NCBI GenBank assembly: GCA_003150515.1
Contig: QALW01000035.1
Coordinates: 1-22,719 of the forward strand
DNA: 22,719 nt
Origin: Selenomonadales bacterium
Lineage (GTDB): Bacteria; Bacillota; Clostridia; Christensenellales; QALW01
Direction of reading: 5' to 3'
Shown: positions 13,622-22,144 of the stretch, one piece after another
Layout: every line of letters starts with the position of its first letter
How positions within the stretch are numbered: the first letter of the stretch is position 1
Notes under the pieces: generated by a model
Database searches by the model: none
What the model was told of the DNA's origin: nothing
What the model saw: only the letters and a program-made list of their open reading frames with translations
Translations under genes and position numbers: made by a program

Positions 13622-15163
13622 ATGCTCAGCAAAGAATGGTCTAAATTCAAAAGCGGAAGCGATATCAGAGGAGTTGCGCTGGAGGGCGTAAAGGATATGC
13701 CCGTCGACCTTACCGACGAAGTTGTAGAAAGAATGGCTGCCGGTTTCGGCGTATGGCTGGTTGAAAAGCTGGACAGGCCGGCGGAACAGCTTAAAATCTC
13801 GGTAGGCCACGATTCCCGGCTGTCCGGCCCCCGCATGAAAGCGGCAGTAATCCGGGCGCTCACCCGCGCCGGCTTTACCTGCTATGATTTCTCTCTCATG
13901 AGCACGCCCGGCATGTTTATGTCCTGCGTAAACAAAGAGCTTTCCTGCGACGGAGCTATTCAGCTCACGGCCAGCCATCATCCCTTTAATCGCAACGGCC
14001 TTAAATTCTTTACTAAAGACGGGGGCCTGGAGGGAAAAGATATCACAGAGATACTCGCCTATGCTCAGGATAACGCTTCTCTGCCTGAAAAAGAAGGCAA
14101 AGTGATTCCTTATGATTTCCTTTCGGTATACGCCGCCGGCCTGGTGGAAACGGTACGCAAGGGAGTTAATTCCAAAACTTCTTATGATAAGCCCCTGAGC
14201 GGCTTTAAGGTGGTTGTAGACGCAGGCAACGGAGCGGGAGGCTTCTATGTGCAGAAAGTGCTCGAGCCGCTGGGCGCGGATACGTCGGGCAGCCAGTTCC
14301 TGGAGCCGGACGGCTCTTTCCCCAATCATATTCCAAATCCTGAGAATGAAGAAGCGATGCATGCTATTACCCGCGCGGTTCTTAACAGCAAGGCGGATAT
14401 AGGCTTGATATTCGATACGGACGTGGACCGGGCCGGAGCCGTGGATTCAACCGGACGGGAAATCAACCGCAACCGCCTGATCGCCCTTATCTCGGCAATC
14501 CTGCTTGAAGAAACCCCCGGAGCGACCATTGTCACCGATTCAATAACCTCCAGCGGGCTCAAGCTGTTTATCCAAAATAAGCTGGGCGGCAAACATCACC
14601 GCTTTAAAAGAGGCTATAAAAATGTTATAAACGAAGCTATACGCCTGAACGGCGAAGGAATTTACTGCCCCCTGGCGATAGAAACCAGCGGCCACGCAGC
14701 CTTAAAGGAAAATTATTTCCTGGACGACGGCGCTTATCTGGTAACAAAACTGCTTATAAAAATGGCTCAGCTTAAAGAAGAGGGCAAAAAGCTGGACAAT
14801 CTGCTGGACGGCCTGGCCGAGCCCGCAGAAAGCAAGGAAATTCGCATGAATCTGCTTTTAGACGATTTTAAACCCTACGGCCAGCAAATTATAGACGAGC
14901 TTGCCGCCTTTGCCGCCAAAGAGCCGGGCTGGATTCCCGCCGAGGACAATTACGAGGGAATACGGGTTGCTTTCAATAAAACTGACGGCGACGGCTGGTT
15001 CCTGCTCAGACTTTCACTGCATGATCCTTTAATGCCCCTGAATATCGAATCAGACAGCGCCGGAGGAGTAAAAATAATTGCCCGTAAGCTTTACGAGGTT
15101 ATTAAAAAATACGACAAGCTGGATACGGCGCCGTTAAAGAGCTTTATTGACAGCGCAGATTAA
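13622..15163 (+). CDS. Phosphohexomutase (phosphoglucomutase/phosphomannomutase family)
   Basis: A 513-residue enzyme that interconverts hexose 6- and 1-phosphates, feeding sugar-nucleotide synthesis. The active serine loop is TASHHP (116-121, Ser118), the metal loop DTDVDR (265-270), the sugar-binding loop ETSGH (354-358), and the start SGSDIRGVALEG is the usual N-terminus. The C-terminal phosphate loop is LRLSLHDP in place of the common RPSGTEP; this variant occurs in a known subfamily that includes plant PGM-like proteins. The frame is open from 13565, but GGAGG (13611-13615) lies 6 nt before the ATG at 13622, which is chosen. It could supply the sugar-1-phosphate used by the nucleotidyltransferase at 3974. 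A terminator follows 17 bp after the stop. Confidence 0.9.
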   Translation: MLSKEWSKFKSGSDIRGVALEGVKDMPVDLTDEVVERMAAGFGVWLVEKLDRPAEQLKISVGHDSRLSGPRMKAAVIRALTRAGFTCYDFSLMSTPGMFMSCVNKELSCDGAIQLTASHHPFNRNGLKFFTKDGGLEGKDITEILAYAQDNASLPEKEGKVIPYDFLSVYAAGLVETVRKGVNSKTSYDKPLSGFKVVVDAGNGAGGFYVQKVLEPLGADTSGSQFLEPDGSFPNHIPNPENEEAMHAITRAVLNSKADIGLIFDTDVDRAGAVDSTGREINRNRLIALISAILLEETPGATIVTDSITSSGLKLFIQNKLGGKHHRFKRGYKNVINEAIRLNGEGIYCPLAIETSGHAALKENYFLDDGAYLVTKLLIKMAQLKEEGKKLDNLLDGLAEPAESKEIRMNLLLDDFKPYGQQIIDELAAFAAKEPGWIPAEDNYEGIRVAFNKTDGDGWFLLRLSLHDPLMPLNIESDSAGGVKIIARKLYEVIKKYDKLDTAPLKSFIDSAD

Positions 15164-15180
15164 AAGCCTTAAAAATCAGC

Positions 15181-15210
15181 GGCGGAGCCTTTAAGGCTCC
15201 GCCTTATTAT
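15181..15210 (+). terminator. Intrinsic terminator of the phosphohexomutase gene
   Basis: GGCGGAGCC (15181-15189) pairs with GGCTCCGCC (15195-15203), followed by TTATTAT. The next promoter starts immediately after. Confidence 0.82.
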
Positions 15211-15211
15211 A

Positions 15212-15241
15212 TTGAATAGCTTTCAATATTTCACCTATAAT
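15212..15241 (+). promoter_or_regulatory. Promoter of the PAP2-like membrane protein gene
   Basis: TTGAAT (15212-15217), an 18-bp spacer and TATAAT (15236-15241), giving a leader of about 25 nt before the ATG at 15272. Confidence 0.72.
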
Positions 15242-15271
15242 ATATGTAAATGTCATCCGAAAGGCGTAAAA

Positions 15272-15859
15272 ATGAACAAGAAGCTAAGCAAAATAATTCG
15301 GATATTAACCATAGCCCCCATTATGGCAGCGGTTATGCTCGCCGTAATCTATGCGGCCCGACCTGAACAAATCGGCGGCGCTATGAATTTTATAATGTCT
15401 CTCGTTTTCTTAACCCTGCTGCCCATTCTCTCATACCCCCTTCAGCCCGTCATCCCTCATTTTAAGCATCAGGGCCGGGAGGGACAGCGCAATCTGGCCA
15501 TAATATCGGCAAATATAGGATATATCGCCGGAATTATTTACGCTCTTATTGCCCATACGCCTCAGGAGCTGCTTATAATTTTTCTCACTTATTTTCTCTC
15601 CGGACTGCTTATTGTGCTTTTTAATAAGGTGTTTAAAATACGGGCCAGCGGACATGCCTGCGGAATTGCGGGCCCTATTGCCATTCTGGCGTATTATATC
15701 AGCCCCTGGGCTCTGGCAGGCTCTCTTCTGCTGGCGGCGGCCTGGTGGGCCAGCCTTAATATGAAGCGGCATACGGTCAGGGAATTAGCCGTAGGCTGCG
15801 CGCTCTCCGTTGCTTCTATGCTGATTTCGGTTTTTTCATTGCGCCTGATTAACGGCTGA
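15272..15859 (+). CDS. PAP2-like integral membrane protein
   Basis: A 195-residue protein with about five or six hydrophobic segments. It contains two marks of the PAP2 (lipid phosphatase) fold: ASGHACGIAGP (centre of the protein) and KRHTVRELAVG near the end, equivalent to the SGH and the RxxxGxH region, with the last histidine in an RHT context as in several bacterial PAP2-related proteins. The first PAP2 motif (KxxxxxxRP) is not obvious, so it may be a divergent or inactive member. The frame extends upstream to 15212, but that ATG lies in the promoter; AAAGGCG (15260-15266) serves the ATG at 15272. It is a single-gene unit whose transcript runs into the cloverleaf palindrome. Function is not assigned beyond the fold. 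Confidence 0.62.
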   Translation: MNKKLSKIIRILTIAPIMAAVMLAVIYAARPEQIGGAMNFIMSLVFLTLLPILSYPLQPVIPHFKHQGREGQRNLAIISANIGYIAGIIYALIAHTPQELLIIFLTYFLSGLLIVLFNKVFKIRASGHACGIAGPIAILAYYISPWALAGSLLLAAAWWASLNMKRHTVRELAVGCALSVASMLISVFSLRLING

Positions 15860-15883
15860 GCCGTATGTGAATTAGTTCTAAAA

Positions 15884-16072
15884 AACGGGCGGCTAAAACC
15901 TATTTAAAAAAGGGGGGCGGCGCGGCCCGGCCAAAGGCCGGGCCCGCTCTGTTTTGAGGCCAATGAAAGCAAGCTTTCATTGGCCTCAAAACAGAGCCTG
16001 AATTTTCCGCCCTAAAGGGCGGAAAATTCAGGCGCCGCCCCCCTTTTTTTAAATAGGCTTTAGCCGCCCGTT
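15884..16072. repeat. Cloverleaf-forming palindrome (outer stem plus three hairpins)
   Basis: Outer stem: 15884-15923 with 16032-16072, 39 base pairs, one mismatch (15898/16058) and one bulged T (16044). Inside, in order: a 9-bp hairpin with AAA loop (15924-15944), a perfect 25-bp hairpin with AA between the arms (15946-15970 / 15973-15997) and a perfect 15-bp hairpin with TAAA loop (15998-16012 / 16017-16031). Only C15945 is unpaired at the junction. Paired bases total 176 of 189. The stem includes poly-A/G and poly-C/T tracts and lies between converging genes; its right end encodes the last four or so codons and the stop of rlmD. It may act as a terminator for both, but it is far larger than needed. 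Confidence 0.92.
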
Positions 16073-17469
16073 CCCTTTTTCCTGTTGAACTGGCATATAG
16101 TTTCCACATGCGCCGTCCCCGGAAATAAATCCACGCATGCCAGCCGTTCCGCAATATAGCCGCCTGCCCGCATTATTTCATAATCCCGGGCCAGGCTGGT
16201 GGGCTTGCAGGATATATATACTATCCTTTCCGCGTCAAAAGCCATGATTTTCTCCAAGGCTTTAGGATGCACTCCCTCCCTGGGCGGATCCAGAACTATT
16301 AAATCCGCTCTCTCCTTTAAGTCGTCCACGGCCTTTAAAACGTCCCCGGCATGGAAAAAGCAATTCTCCAGCCCGTTCTGCATGGCGTTCTGCCTGGCCG
16401 CTTGCACCGCCTCTGGCACAATTTCCACTCCCGTAACCCGCTTGGCTACCGGCGCCAGCACTTGGGCTATGGTCCCAGTGCCGCTGTATAAATCAAATAT
16501 CGCCTTATCCCTTGTATCTCCCGCATATTCCCGCGTCTTTTCATAAAGAAGCTCCGCGCCTAAAGAATTGGTCTGGAAAAAGGAAAAAGGTGTAATCTTG
16601 AATTTCAGGCCCAGCAGCTCCTCGTAAAAATAAGCCTGACCGTATAAAACGGCCGTTCCCTCATCCTTGACCGCGTCAGCCGCGCTGTTATTTACCGTAT
16701 GCAGGATTCCCGATATTTTCCCATTCAGCTTAAGCGCAAGCAGCCGCTCCGTCCATTGCTTTAAAATCTCCGCTTCCCTCTCCGCTTCAACGCATCGCGT
16801 CTCCGCTCCTCCCGAAGCAGTAACCAGAGCCGCCAGAATTTCTCCCGTTTTTGCCGCCTTGCGCACTAAAAGATGCCTGAAATATCCCTTATGGCTGGAA
16901 CGATGATAATAGGGCAGGCCGCTTTGAGCCGCCCATTCCAGCGTGCAGGCAAGAATGCTCATAAAATCCCCGTCCGCTATCCAGCAGTTTGAAACGCTTA
17001 CTATATCGTAAAAGCCGTCCCGCTTATGCAGGCCAAGAGCCAGCGGACCGTCTTTATATTCATCCCCAAAGGTAAATTCCATCTTGTTGCGGTATCCCTC
17101 CTGCACGGGACTGGGAATGATTCCCTCCCACGCGCAGCCGTCATTAAAAGCCTCCTGCATAATTTCCCTGATCTGAGCCGCTTTAATCTCCAGCTGCCGG
17201 GCATACGGAAGATTCTGATATGTACAGCCGCCGCAAAATCCAAAATGGGGGCAGGCCGGCTCTATTTCGCCGGGCGCCTTCTCTATTACCTCCAAAAGCC
17301 TGCCCTGCGCTCTTGACTTACGGAGCTTCTGCACCATAACCCGCACCCTCTGCCCCTGGACGGTATTTTTAACAATAACGCGCCGTTCCTCGCCGGGAAT
17401 TTCCATAATGCCTTCATTGGGGAACCTGACCTTTTTTATAACTCCTTCTAAAATCTGCCCTTTTTTCAT
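16060..17469 (-). CDS. rlmD: 23S rRNA (uracil-5-)-methyltransferase, RlmD/RlmCD family
   Basis: A 469-residue SAM-dependent enzyme that makes 5-methyluridine in 23S rRNA. Residues 1-60 are a TRAM RNA-binding domain. Cysteines 73, 79, 82 and 162 (CPHFGFCGGC plus NCW) are set to hold a [4Fe-4S] cluster. FFQTN (298-301 region), the SAM loop DLYSGTGTIA (326-335), DPPREG (394-399), catalytic Cys421 in YISCKPTSLARD and Glu456 in AHVETI complete the active site. Bacillota homologues may modify U747, U1939 or both; this cannot be told here. AAGGAG lies 5-6 nt before the ATG at 17469. The last residues GTGG and the stop lie inside the cloverleaf palindrome, so the C-terminus may have been altered by it. 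Confidence 0.92.
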   Translation of the reverse strand: MKKGQILEGVIKKVRFPNEGIMEIPGEERRVIVKNTVQGQRVRVMVQKLRKSRAQGRLLEVIEKAPGEIEPACPHFGFCGGCTYQNLPYARQLEIKAAQIREIMQEAFNDGCAWEGIIPSPVQEGYRNKMEFTFGDEYKDGPLALGLHKRDGFYDIVSVSNCWIADGDFMSILACTLEWAAQSGLPYYHRSSHKGYFRHLLVRKAAKTGEILAALVTASGGAETRCVEAEREAEILKQWTERLLALKLNGKISGILHTVNNSAADAVKDEGTAVLYGQAYFYEELLGLKFKITPFSFFQTNSLGAELLYEKTREYAGDTRDKAIFDLYSGTGTIAQVLAPVAKRVTGVEIVPEAVQAARQNAMQNGLENCFFHAGDVLKAVDDLKERADLIVLDPPREGVHPKALEKIMAFDAERIVYISCKPTSLARDYEIMRAGGYIAERLACVDLFPGTAHVETICQFNRKKGTGG

Positions 17470-17602
17470 TCATACTCCTTAAAGAATTTTTAATTAAGCG
17501 CGCAAACAACGCAGCGGATCGCAATGCGCTTTTTAAGAGCGGCGCCGTCCCATTTGCCCGGAACAATTTTCAAGCGTCCATGATAATATTTCATCCCTGC
17601 CA

Positions 17603-17634
17603 AAACGCCCCCGCTGCATGCCGCGGAGGCGTTT
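17603..17634 (-). terminator. Probable terminator of the 17702-19531 gene
   Basis: AAACGCC (17603-17609) and GGCGTTT (17628-17634) pair, with CCGC/GCGG inside. On the minus strand it ends in a short T run (GGCGTTTTGG). The remaining 17470-17701 region holds nothing else recognisable. Confidence 0.55.
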
Positions 17635-17701
17635 CAGAAAAATAACTGCCCGGCAGGCGGATTGCCCATAACCCCGGACAGAAACGGGGCGTCCGGCACG
17701 C

Positions 17702-19531
17702 TCAGGCCAATTCGCGCACTTCGCTTGTGTTCAGATTCATCATATACTGCTTTACCTCCGAGCCCTCCACCCGGAAGAACAGCCAGTTTCCGCTGATATT
17801 AATATCAATACATAATTCTATATCCGCCACCAGAGATATCTCCGAGCCGTCGGCACGCGCGCGGTACATCTTCTGATTTTCATCCATATCGGTAAAATAC
17901 AGCCAGCCGTCCGCATAATTGAGGCGGCGCGCGCGCACGTCCAGAGCCTGCTGATTCTCGCTGCCGTCCAGCCGCATCTTATAAATATAATTCTGCTTTC
18001 CTCTGTTGACGTAATAGAGCCAGCCGTCCGCAATGCATATATAATCGGACGCGCTGGAATTAAGCTTTGTAACCTCCGCGCCCTCCTGATTAAAATCCGC
18101 CCTGTAAATAACTTCTCCCGAACGGGACTCAATATGATATATGCTGCCGTCATGCCAGAAATATCCCCATGCGGCGTTGGAAGTCAGCCTCTGCACCTCC
18201 GAGCCGTCCGTTTTCATGCGGTACATGCGCGAATAATACCTGAAATTCCTGAAATATATCCAGTCCCCTACGACCGTCAGGCAATTGGAATGATAGCTGT
18301 TAAGCTTAACGCGCTCCGTCCCGTCCACCCGCACTTTATAGATATTATTGTCCGAATCCTCCTTGCAGTAATATATCCATCCCTCGCTGACCGTCAGGCA
18401 GGCCGCTTTATCCGAGCATACCTCCTGCATCTCCGTCCCGTCCAGGCGCATTTTATATATCGCGTAATTTTCTCCGTCGTTTATAAAATAGATCCAATCG
18501 TCCTCCATGGCCGCCATGCCCTGATTATTCATATTGCCGTCCTTATTGCTTACGGGAATATAGCCCGGCTTATCCTCAGAAAGCACGGGGCCGCCTGAGG
18601 AGAGAATAAGCGGATCCAGCGTCTGGCGGCGCAGCAGGGAAATATCTTCCGTCTTATATATGCTGTTAAAAGAAGCGCCGTCAAAAAGCTCTATATAGAG
18701 ACTGTCCCTCTGAGCGCCCGCCTTTCCGGCATAGCCCAGCAAATATCCGGCTTCAAAGGCGTATCCCTTTTCCAGCGCCTCCCGCGCAGGAGAGATATCC
18801 TGCATATGCAGAAGCAGCATGGTCATATCCATTTCATAGTTATAAACGGCCACCATATTCATATCCTGAGCTGTGCCGCAGTATATTATTTCGCCCCCAA
18901 TAGGCGAATAAACGGGCTGGCCGGCGCTCATGCGCATGGTTATGCCGGCGCAGAAAACATTTTCTTCCTGCTCTTGATAACTCTCCATTATGGAAGCATT
19001 GCCCTGGGAATAATCCTCCTTAACCCAATTGCTCAGGCTTTGGGCAAGATATTTATACTGCTCGTTTATTCCCTCCGAAAGAGGATAATAGACCACGCCC
19101 GGAACATATTCATATATGGCGTAGGCCGTCAGCTTATCATTATCCACCGCGGCCACAGCTATATTCCTGCACTGGCCTCCGTCAAAATTCTCCCCGTTAT
19201 TGATGTGGAGCCAGTCGGAGACGTCCTGCCCCGCGCTTAGCTGGGGCTTGGAATCAAAGATTTTATATCTGAATTCGTATTGATTGGCCGTTTCAAACGT
19301 GAGCAGACTGCCCTCCCCCGAATAATAGACGCGCACGCCGCTGAGAGTATCCGGACTGTTATTTTGAGAAGGCATGCGGCTGGCCGCTCCGCCCGTAGCC
19401 GAGGCGGTATTGCCCGGGCGGGAAGAATTGCCCGAATACGGTTTTTCCAGGGGGAGTATGCTGGTCATGCAGCCGGTAAGGGCAAGCACTCCGCAGAGGC
19501 TTAATAATACCAGCGAGCGTTTGAAATTCAT
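17702..19531 (-). CDS. Lipoprotein with degenerate LytM/M23 domain and DUF5050 beta-propeller
   Basis: A 609-residue surface lipoprotein. Signal peptide and lipobox LTGC (Cys21) are followed by a Ser/Gly/Asn-rich linker (30-62). Residues about 194-285 resemble a LytM/M23 peptidase core (AGQPVYSPIGGEIIYCGT, LLLHMQD, AGYLLGYAGKAG), but the zinc ligands look lost: the usual HxGxD start reads CAGIT and the usual HLH end reads SLYIEL. Residues 335-605 are a seven-fold repeat of about 39-40 residues, each with GW-I/L-Y-F/Y and IYKMRLDGTE-like elements (Trp346, 385, 424, a Tyr-containing blade near 465, 504, 543, 583). This is the DUF5050 type and suggests a seven-bladed propeller. GGAG lies 9 nt before the ATG. 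The job is probably binding at the cell surface; the ligand is unknown. Confidence 0.82.
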   Translation of the reverse strand: MNFKRSLVLLSLCGVLALTGCMTSILPLEKPYSGNSSRPGNTASATGGAASRMPSQNNSPDTLSGVRVYYSGEGSLLTFETANQYEFRYKIFDSKPQLSAGQDVSDWLHINNGENFDGGQCRNIAVAAVDNDKLTAYAIYEYVPGVVYYPLSEGINEQYKYLAQSLSNWVKEDYSQGNASIMESYQEQEENVFCAGITMRMSAGQPVYSPIGGEIIYCGTAQDMNMVAVYNYEMDMTMLLLHMQDISPAREALEKGYAFEAGYLLGYAGKAGAQRDSLYIELFDGASFNSIYKTEDISLLRRQTLDPLILSSGGPVLSEDKPGYIPVSNKDGNMNNQGMAAMEDDWIYFINDGENYAIYKMRLDGTEMQEVCSDKAACLTVSEGWIYYCKEDSDNNIYKVRVDGTERVKLNSYHSNCLTVVGDWIYFRNFRYYSRMYRMKTDGSEVQRLTSNAAWGYFWHDGSIYHIESRSGEVIYRADFNQEGAEVTKLNSSASDYICIADGWLYYVNRGKQNYIYKMRLDGSENQQALDVRARRLNYADGWLYFTDMDENQKMYRARADGSEISLVADIELCIDINISGNWLFFRVEGSEVKQYMMNLNTSEVRELA

Positions 19532-19674
19532 GAATATTTGCTCCTTTCAGCCCGGAGAATCCTCCGGAAAAAAGCTGATTTTTTCGGACTGCTCTCTTCC
19601 TTCAGCCCGGTTTCAGATTGATTAAAATTTATCAGCCTGCAAAGCGCGCCGGAAAAACGCCTTAATCCCGCGTT

Positions 19675-20169
19675 TCAGACTAAATGCAGCTTTTCCACAG
19701 CAGGAGAAATTAACCAGGCGGGCACTACCCCCACCACGGCCTGAACAAGATTGAAAAGAGAGCTGAGCGCGGCGGCGGCAAGCTGGCCGGTAAGAACCCA
19801 TTCGTATAAAAAATATCCGGCTACCATAACCAGCGCGCCCGCGGCCATACCCGATAAACGAAGCCAGAAGGAATCAGGCTTCATGCGCACTATAAAATAA
19901 CAGGCAAGCGCCATGAGCGCTTTAATTACCAGAGTGGCGGGAGCGTAAACGCCCGCACCCACAATCAAATCGGCCGCAAAGCCTCCCAGGCCTCCGACAA
20001 CGGCGGCATACGGCCCGATTAACAGCACTGACAAAAATATGATTATATCGCCCGGATGGACATAGGCGCCCTGCATATTAGGCACCGGAAAGGACATAAA
20101 AGCAGTAGCGCATACCGTCAGGGCCATCAATACAGCCGCGGTGCATAATTTTTTTATAGGAATTCGCAT
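19675..20169 (-). CDS. ECF transporter S component
   Basis: A 164-residue membrane protein with about five or six helices. It has the layout of substrate-binding S components of energy-coupling-factor vitamin transporters: an N-terminal helix with small residues, then VHPGDIIIFLSVLLIGPYAA, GGLGGFAADLIVG, and TLVIKALMALACYF. The family captures vitamins or their precursors and shares an ECF module (two ATPases and a T protein) encoded elsewhere. The substrate cannot be named. No vitamin riboswitch was seen in the 92-bp gap after asnS. GAGGAG lies about 10 nt before the ATG. A weak stem-loop with a T run (AACGC/GCGTT) at the end of the gene may terminate it. It probably shares a transcript with asnS. 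Confidence 0.82.
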   Translation of the reverse strand: MRIPIKKLCTAAVLMALTVCATAFMSFPVPNMQGAYVHPGDIIIFLSVLLIGPYAAVVGGLGGFAADLIVGAGVYAPATLVIKALMALACYFIVRMKPDSFWLRLSGMAAGALVMVAGYFLYEWVLTGQLAAAALSSLFNLVQAVVGVVPAWLISPAVEKLHLV

Positions 20170-20261
20170 AGCCGTTTTGCTCCTCTATGAAAATTTTTCC
20201 CGCATTAAAAGCGCGCAGGCCCGCGCTCCCTCAAAAGCGCGGCGCAGCCCGTGCGCCCGCT

Positions 20262-21656
20262 TTACAGCTCGGCGCTGCCCGACGTGCGCGGGAAAGGCAG
20301 CACGTCCCGGATATTCTGGACGCCCGTAAGATACATAATCAGCCTTTCAAAGCCCAATCCGTAGCCCGAATGAGTCACTCCGCCGTAACGCCGGAGATCG
20401 GTATACCATTTATAACCCTCAAGCTCCATATTCAGCTCCCGCATGCGCGCAACAAGCAAATCATAATCTGTTTCGCGCTCCGAGCCTCCTATGATTTCCC
20501 CTATTCCGGGCACTAAAAGATCCATGGCCGCGACAGTTTTGCCGTCCGGGTTCTGCTTCATATAAAAGGCCTTGATTTCTTTGGGATAATCAGTAATAAA
20601 TACCGGGCAGCCGTACACCTCTTCAGTTATATATCTCTCGTGCTCGGTGGCTATATCCTCTCCCCATTTAACGGGATAATTGAATTTGCGGCCCGATTCT
20701 TCCAGCAGTTTAATGGCTTCGGTATAGCTTATGCGCTTGAAATGAGGAGTGCTGACCACGTTATTCAGCCTTTGAAGCAGGCCGCCGTCTATAAACTTAT
20801 TAAAGAACTCCAATTCGTCGGGCGCCTGCTGCATGCAGTAATTTATAACATATTTAATCATAGCCTCCGCCGTAAGCATATCCCCTTCCAGGTCGCAGAA
20901 GGCCATTTCAGGCTCTATCATCCAAAACTCCGCCGCATGGCGGGTGGTATTGCTGTTTTCCGCCCTGAAAGTGGGGCCGAAGGTGTAAATATTTTTAAAA
21001 GCCAGCGCATAGGCCTCTCCCATTAGCTGCCCGCTGACCGTAAGCCCTACTTTATGCCCAAAGAAATCCTGGGCGTAATCCACCTGCCCGTCCGGAGTCA
21101 TGGGAAGATTCTCAATAGGCAGAGTAGTAACCTGGAACATCTCTCCCGCGCCCTCGCAGTCGCTGCCAGTAATTATGGGAGTATGCACATATACAAAGCC
21201 GTTCTCGTTAAAAAAACGATGTATGGCAAAGGCGGCCAGAGAACGGATGCGGAATACCGCCGAAAGGGTGTTGGTGCGCTGGCGGAGATGAGGCAGCGTG
21301 CGCAGAAATTCCATAGTATGCCTCTTTTTCTGCAAGGGGTAATCGGGTGCGCATTCCCCCATAAGGCACACCTTTTCCGCCTGAATTTCAAAAGGCTGAC
21401 GCGCGCCGGGCGTAGCCTTGAGCAGGCCTGTCACCTTTACCGCGCTGCCCGCGTTCAGCTTTACGCACTGTTCAAAATTCTCCAGAGCATCCCTCACCAG
21501 GACGATTTGTATATTTTTAAAGCAGCCGCCGTCATTCAATTCCATAAAGCCGAACTGCTTGCTATCCCTGACCGTGCGCACCCAGCCCCCGACCGTAAGC
21601 TGCTTGTCCGTATAATCCTCCGGACGCGCGAAAATCTCTTTTACTGACACTTCCAT
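20262..21656 (-). CDS. asnS: Asparaginyl-tRNA synthetase
   Basis: A 464-residue class IIb aminoacyl-tRNA synthetase that charges tRNA-Asn. Residues about 1-115 are the OB-fold anticodon-binding domain (LTVGGWVRTVRDSKQFGFMEL). Motif 2 is FRAENSNTTRHAAEFWMIEPE, and motif 3 is GLGFERLIMYLTG near the end; EGAGEMFQVTTL is typical of AsnRS rather than AspRS. The frame has an ATG at 21662, but GGGGAG would touch it; the ATG at 21656 is correctly spaced and preferred. No T-box sequence (AGGGTGGTACCGCG core) was found in the leader. The downstream neighbour is the ECF S component. Confidence 0.96.
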   Translation of the reverse strand: MEVSVKEIFARPEDYTDKQLTVGGWVRTVRDSKQFGFMELNDGGCFKNIQIVLVRDALENFEQCVKLNAGSAVKVTGLLKATPGARQPFEIQAEKVCLMGECAPDYPLQKKRHTMEFLRTLPHLRQRTNTLSAVFRIRSLAAFAIHRFFNENGFVYVHTPIITGSDCEGAGEMFQVTTLPIENLPMTPDGQVDYAQDFFGHKVGLTVSGQLMGEAYALAFKNIYTFGPTFRAENSNTTRHAAEFWMIEPEMAFCDLEGDMLTAEAMIKYVINYCMQQAPDELEFFNKFIDGGLLQRLNNVVSTPHFKRISYTEAIKLLEESGRKFNYPVKWGEDIATEHERYITEEVYGCPVFITDYPKEIKAFYMKQNPDGKTVAAMDLLVPGIGEIIGGSERETDYDLLVARMRELNMELEGYKWYTDLRRYGGVTHSGYGLGFERLIMYLTGVQNIRDVLPFPRTSGSAEL

Positions 21657-21814
21657 AACCATTCTCCCCTTTTTTGCCCGCTCCGATTAACTTTAAAGAC
21701 GGGGCTTTTAAATCCTTAAAATATCCGGCTCCACGCCGAGAAAGCCGCCCCGCGGGCGCCGCTCATTATGCCGAGCGTGCGTTTCCTCCCTCAGGGGCGC
21801 ATATGCTTGGAGAT

Positions 21815-21820
21815 ATTATA
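21815..21820 (-). promoter_or_regulatory. Extended -10 box upstream of asnS
   Basis: On the minus strand TGA-TATAAT (TATAAT at 21820-21815) is an extended -10 element. No good -35 lies at 16-18 bp. The leader to asnS would be about 150 nt. Confidence 0.5.
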
Positions 21821-21849
21821 TCATTATTGAGGAAAAAATACACTTGAAT

Positions 21850-22080
21850 TTTGTGTTAATTGTTATTTTTATATTTAAAAGCTTAAAAGGGATTGAAGGG
21901 AGCGCTTTTCCCTTGGAAAAGACTGCGTTCAGGGCTTTAAAGCGGCTTTAAGAAAAGCGCGTGCAAAACGGCGGCTTCCAACGGCCCGCGCAGCCTTTAT
22001 TTATTGGGGGCATTAATAGGCTGAAATAAGCGTTTTGCGCCTGCCCTGATTATGAAACGCTATTGAAAATAATTGATAAA
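21850..22080. other. Non-coding stretch between asnS promoter and the right-edge lipoprotein gene
   Basis: No gene is supported. GCGCTTTTC (21902-21910) pairs with GAAAAGCGC (21952-21960), enclosing GCTTTAAAGC-like sequence, so a branched hairpin is possible, but it is much less regular than the structures elsewhere in the window. Confidence 0.45.
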
Positions 22081-22085
22081 TCCTA

Positions 22086-22113
22086 TTGATTTTTTAAAAA
22101 AGTATGTTAGAAT
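22086..22113 (+). promoter_or_regulatory. Promoter of the right-edge lipoprotein gene
   Basis: TTGATT (22086-22091), a 16-bp spacer and TAGAAT (22108-22113), with TGT directly before the -10 box as an extended -10. GGAG at 22134-22137 serves the ATG at 22145. Confidence 0.7.
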
Positions 22114-22144
22114 ATTGCTAAATCTATGTGTATGGAGAGAAGAT

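Noticed and set aside
21657..21840. T-box riboswitch in the asnS leader
   Set aside because: The conserved antiterminator core (AGGGTGGTACCGCG) and a competing terminator were not found on the minus strand.
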